From Aulostomus chinensis (taxonomy: Eukaryota > Chordata > Actinopteri > Syngnathiformes > Aulostomidae), in contig JBBMOA010000004.1 of the NCBI GenBank assembly GCA_037954235.1, positions 7,496,001 to 7,560,000 on the forward strand: a stretch of 64,000 nucleotides of DNA, read 5' to 3'. A program made the position numbers and the translations under genes. Position 1 is the stretch's first letter, and every line of letters starts with the position of its first letter. Of the stretch, positions 60,801 through 64,000 are shown in pieces. The notes under the pieces are model-generated. The model worked only from the letters and a program-made list of their open reading frames with translations, was not told where the DNA came from and ran no database searches.

Positions 60801-63800
60801 TCAAGTACTCCCTCAAATGCTGTCAAGTACTCCCTTAAATACTCCCTCAAGTACTCCCTCAAATACTCCTTCAAATACCCCCTCAAATACTCCCTCAAGT
60901 ACTCCCTCAAATACTCCCTCAAGATCTCCCTCAAATACTCCCTCAAATACTCCCTCAATTACTCCTTCAAATACTCCCTCAAGATCTCCCTCAAATACTC
61001 CCTCAAATACTCCCTCAAGTACTCCTTCAAATACTCCTTCAAATACCCCCTCAAATGCTCCCTCAAGTACTCCCTCAAATGCTGTCAAGTACTCCCTTAA
61101 ATACTCCCTCAAGTACTCCCTTAAATACTCCCTCAAGTACTCCCTCAAATACTCCTTCAAATACCCCCTCAAATACTCCCTCAAGTACTCCCTCAAATAC
61201 TCCCTCAAGATCTCCCTCAAATACTCCCTCAAATACTCCCTCAATTACTCCTTCAAATACTCCTTCAAATACCCCCTCAAATACTCCCTCAAGTACTCCT
61301 TGAAATACTCCTTCAAATACCCCCTCAAATACCCCCTCAAATACTCCTTCAAATACTCCTTCAAATACCCCCTCAAATACTCTCTCAAATACTCCCTCAA
61401 ATACTCCTTCAAATACCCCTTCAAATACTCCTTCAAATACCCCCCTCAAATACTCCCTCAAATACTCCCTCAAGTACTCCTTCAAATACTCCTTCAAATA
61501 CCCCCTCAAATACTCCCTCAAATACTCTCTCAAATACTCCCTCAAATACTCCCTCAAATACCCCCTCAAATACTCCCTCAAATACTCTCTCAAATACTCC
61601 TTCAAATACTCCTTCAAATAATCCCACAAGAACTCCTCTCCTCTGTCTCTCCTCCTCTGTCTCTCCTCTCCTCTCCTCTGTCTCTCCTCTCCTCCGTCTC
61701 TCCTCTCCTCTGTCTCTCCTCTCTCTCTCCTCTCCTCTCCTCTCTCTCCTCTCCTTTGTCTCTCCTCCTCTGTCTCTCCTCTCCTCTCTCTCCTCTCCTC
61801 TGTCTCTCCTCTCCTCTCTCTCCTCTCCTTTGTCTCTCCTCTCTTCTCCTCTGTCTCTCCTCTCTCTCTCTCTCTCTCTCCTCCTCTGTCTCTCCTCTCC
61901 TCTCCACTGTCTCTCCTCCTCTGTCTATCCTCTCCTCCTCTGTCTCTCCTCTCTCTCTCCTCTCCTCTCTCTCCTCTCCTCTCTCTCCTCTCCTTTGTCT
62001 CTCCTCCTCTGTCTCTCCTCTCCTCTCTCTCCTCTCCTCTGTCTCTCCTCCTCTGTCTCTCCTCTCCTCTGTCTCTCCTCTCCTCTCCTCTGTCTCTCCT
62101 CCTCTGTCTATCCTCTCCTCTCTCTCCTCCTCTCTCTCCTCCTCTGTCTATCCTCTCCTCTCTCTCCTCCTCTGTCTCTCCTCTCCTCTGTCTCTCCTCC
62201 TCTGTCTCTCCTCTCCTCTCTCTCCTCTCCTCTGTCTCTCCTCTCCTCTCTCTCCTCTCCTCTGTCTCTCCTCTCCCCTCCTCTGTCTCTCCTCTCCTCT
62301 GTCTCTCCTCCTCTGTCTCTCCTCTCCTCTGTCTCTCCTCTCCTCTCCTCTGTCTCTCCTCCTCTGTCTATCCTCTCCTCTCTCTCCTCCTCTCTCTCCT
62401 CCTCTGTCTATCCTCTCCTCTCTCTCCTCCTCTGTCTCTCCTCTCCTCTGTCTCTCCTCCTCTGTCTCTCCTCTCCTCTCCTCTCTCTCCTCTCCTCTGT
62501 CTCTCCTCTCCTCTCTCTCCTCTCCTTTGTCTCTCCTCCTGTCTCTCCTCTCTTCTCTCTCCTCTGTCTCTCCTCTCTCTCTCTCTCCTCCTCTGTCTCT
62601 CCTCTCCTCTCCTCTGTCTCTCCTCCTCTGTCTCCCCTCTCCTCTGTCTCTTCTCCTCTGTCTCTCCTCTGTCTCTCCTCCTGTCTCTCCTCCTCTGTCT
62701 CCCCTCTCCTCTCCTCTGTCTCTCCTCCTCTGTCTCTCTTCTCCTCTCCTCTGTCTCTCCTCCTCTGTCTCTCCTCTCCTCTCCTCTCTCTCCTCTCGTC
62801 TGTCTCTCCTCCTCTTTCTCTCCTCCTCTGTCTCTCCTCTCCTCTGTCTCTCCTCTCCTCTCTCTCCTCTCCTTTGTCTCTCCTCTCTTCTCCTCTGTCT
62901 CTCCTCTCTCTCTCTCCTCCTGTCTCTCCTCTCCTCTCCACTGTCTCTCCTCCTCTGTCTCTCCTCTCCTCTCCTCTGCCTCTCCTCTGTCTCTCCTCTG
63001 TCTCTCCTCTCCTCTGCCTCTCCTCTGTCTCTCCTCTCCTCTGCCTCTACTCTGTCTCTCCTCTCCTCTGTCTCTCCTCTCCTCTGCCTCTCCTCTGTCT
63101 CTCCTCTCCTCTGTCTCTCCTCTCCTCTCCTCTGCCTCTCCTCTCCTCTGTCTCTCCTCTCCTCTGCCTCTCCTCTGTCTCTCCTCTCCTCTCCTCTCCT
63201 CTCCTCTGTCTCTCCTCTGTCTCTCCTCTCCTCTGCCTCTCCTCTGTCTCTCCTCTCATCTGCCTCTCCTCTGCCTCTCCTCTGTCTCTCCTCTCCTCTG
63301 CCTCTCCTCTCCTCTGCCTCTCCTCTGTCTCTCCTCTCCTCTGCCTCTCCTCTGCCTCTCCTCTGTCTCTCCTCTCCTCTGTCTCTCCTCTCCTCTGCCT
63401 CTCCTCTGTCTCTCCTCTCCTCTGTCTATCCTCTCCTCTCTCTCCTCCTCTGTCTCCCCTCTCCTCTCTGTCTCTCCTGCTCTGTCTCTCCTCTGTCTCT
63501 CCTCCTGTCTCTCCTCCTCTGTCTCCCCTCTCCTCTCCTCTGTCTCTCCTCCTCTGTCTCTCCTCTCCTCTCCTCTCTCTCCTCCTCTGTCTCTCTTCTC
63601 CTCTCCTCTGTCTCTCCTCCTCTGTCTCTCCTCTCCTCTCCTCTGTCTCTCCTCTCCTCTGTCTCTCCTCCTCTTTCTCTCCTCCTCTGTCTCTCCTCTC
63701 CTCTGTCTCTCCTCCTCTCTCTCTCTCTCCTCCTGTCTCTCCTCTCCTCTCCACTGTCTCTCCTCCTCTGTCTCTCCTCTCCTCTCCTCTGCCTCTCCTC

Positions 63801-64000
63801 TGTCTCTCCTCTGTCTCTCCTCTCCTCTGCCTCTCCTCTGTCTCTCCTCTCCTCTGCCTCTCCTCTGCCTCTTCTCTGTCTCTCCTCTCCTCTGTCTCTC
63901 CTCTCCTCTGCCTCTCCTCTGTCTCTCCTCTCCTCTGCCTCTCCTCTTCTCTCTCTCTCCTCTTCTCTGTCTCTCCTCTCAGGCCCCAACGAGAATAAAA
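54766..64000 (+). CDS. dennd5b: DENN domain-containing protein 5B, first exon(s), 3' partial
   Basis: DENND5 proteins are Rab GEF/effectors on Golgi and endosomal membranes. Exon 1 (54766-54862) encodes MTCSAAAPCRFAHYFVICG and then IDTETGLEPDGLAG, matching the start of DENND5A/5B; the C-R-F-A-H-Y-F variant and the short LAG end favour 5B. The donor gtagga at 54863 leaves phase 1. The only compatible acceptor before the window end is ctctcctctcag at 63971-63982, giving an 18-base start of exon 2 (63983-64000) that reads G-P-N-E-N-K in frame. Exon 1 is sure; exon 2 is provisional. The DENN domain lies beyond the window. Confidence 0.85.
55363..56637. repeat. 14/15-bp minisatellite in dennd5b intron 1
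   Basis: About 87 units alternating between gtcttcctcagggtg (15 bp) and gtcttcctcagcta (14 bp). The order of the two types forms repeating blocks, so the array expanded in larger units. Confidence 0.96.
57612..57670. repeat. 9-bp G-rich tandem repeat
   Basis: About six units of ggggg(c/t)ga(t/c). Runs of five G in every unit could form a G-quadruplex on the + strand. Confidence 0.85.
57806..57836. repeat. (CA)n microsatellite
   Basis: Short CA run in dennd5b intron 1; a (GT)n plus G-run tract follows at about 57975-58008. Confidence 0.9.
59170..59262. repeat. Degenerate ctgggtcctggtcc repeat
   Basis: Repeats of ggtcctgg/gggtcct words about 6-7 bp long; a similar short cluster occurs at 58110-58160. 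Confidence 0.85.
60675..61622. repeat. 12-bp minisatellite in dennd5b intron 1
   Basis: About 79 dodecamers of tac(t/c)cc(c/t)tcaa(a/g) with gatctc and gctgtc variants. A unit length divisible by three keeps several frames open on both strands; those frames are artefacts. Confidence 0.95.
61633..63980. repeat. 2.35-kb C/T tract ending at a 3' splice site
   Basis: Almost entirely C and T, with single G in ctgtctctcc or ctgcctctcc words about every 13-15 bases and very rare A. Blocks of several hundred bases recur (for example around 62300-62460 and 62080-62220). The tract runs directly into the acceptor of the presumed dennd5b exon 2. A long open frame on the + strand (61830-63998) is an artefact of composition. 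Confidence 0.96.

Noticed and set aside
60616..61629. Several long open frames on both strands encoding REYL/GVFE-type repeats
   Set aside because: 12-bp units keep frames open on both strands; peptide is repeat translation only.
61830..63998. Open frame of over 700 codons, Ser/Leu/Pro only
   Set aside because: Pure consequence of a C/T tract lacking A; no domain, and it overlaps the splice acceptor.

Overview
The window is nuclear DNA of a ray-finned fish, probably a percomorph teleost. Every recognisable gene is a multi-exon vertebrate gene with GT-AG introns. The mobile elements are fish types: a DIRS-like tyrosine-recombinase retroelement, an L2/Maui-type LINE, a Tc1-like transposon, a gammaretrovirus-like endogenous retrovirus and a tRNA-headed SINE. 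Introns carry very large minisatellites and (TG)n tracts. Species cannot be read from the sequence.

Five genes lie head to tail on the + strand. (1) A PNPLA2/PNPLA3-type patatin lipase, 5' end outside the window, exons from 48 to the stop at 6328. (2) A complete snx4 (PX-BAR sorting nexin), 14 exons, 7593-13722, 435 residues. (3) A complete ttll12 (tubulin tyrosine ligase-like 12), 15 exons, 15468-29780, 652 residues including an optional 24-codon exon. (4) A large, mostly disordered nuclear-type protein, 4 coding exons, 45572-51773, 1455 residues, best explained as resf1 because of its architecture and because dennd5b follows it. (5) The first coding exon of dennd5b (54766-54862), a 9.1 kb intron made largely of tandem repeats, and the first 18 bases of a probable second exon at the window edge.

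Between ttll12 and resf1 (about 30-43 kb) lies a nested transposon cluster: a MITE-like inverted-repeat element, truncated SINEs, a Tc1-like element with ~210 bp inverted repeats, and a minus-strand gag-only retroviral remnant between LTR copies that was itself hit by an L2 LINE and by a SINE with a clear 13 bp target duplication. A deleted DIRS element sits in ttll12 intron 8 and keeps its inverted terminal repeats and internal complementary region.

The genes are housekeeping loci rather than one pathway: lipid hydrolysis, endosomal recycling, a TTL-family protein, chromatin silencing and Rab regulation. The linkage mixes loci that lie on human 22q13 (PNPLA3, TTLL12) and 12p11 (RESF1, DENND5B), which fits ancestral vertebrate synteny. 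The most unusual features are tandem repeats lying right against 3' splice sites in several genes, a ~2.35 kb almost pure C/T tract ending exactly at the dennd5b exon 2 acceptor, a GC-AG intron in ttll12, and a ZNF143-type site in the ttll12 promoter that recurs inside a transposon-like element. I found no evidence of a wholly new gene system; the novelty is in repeat architecture and splicing.
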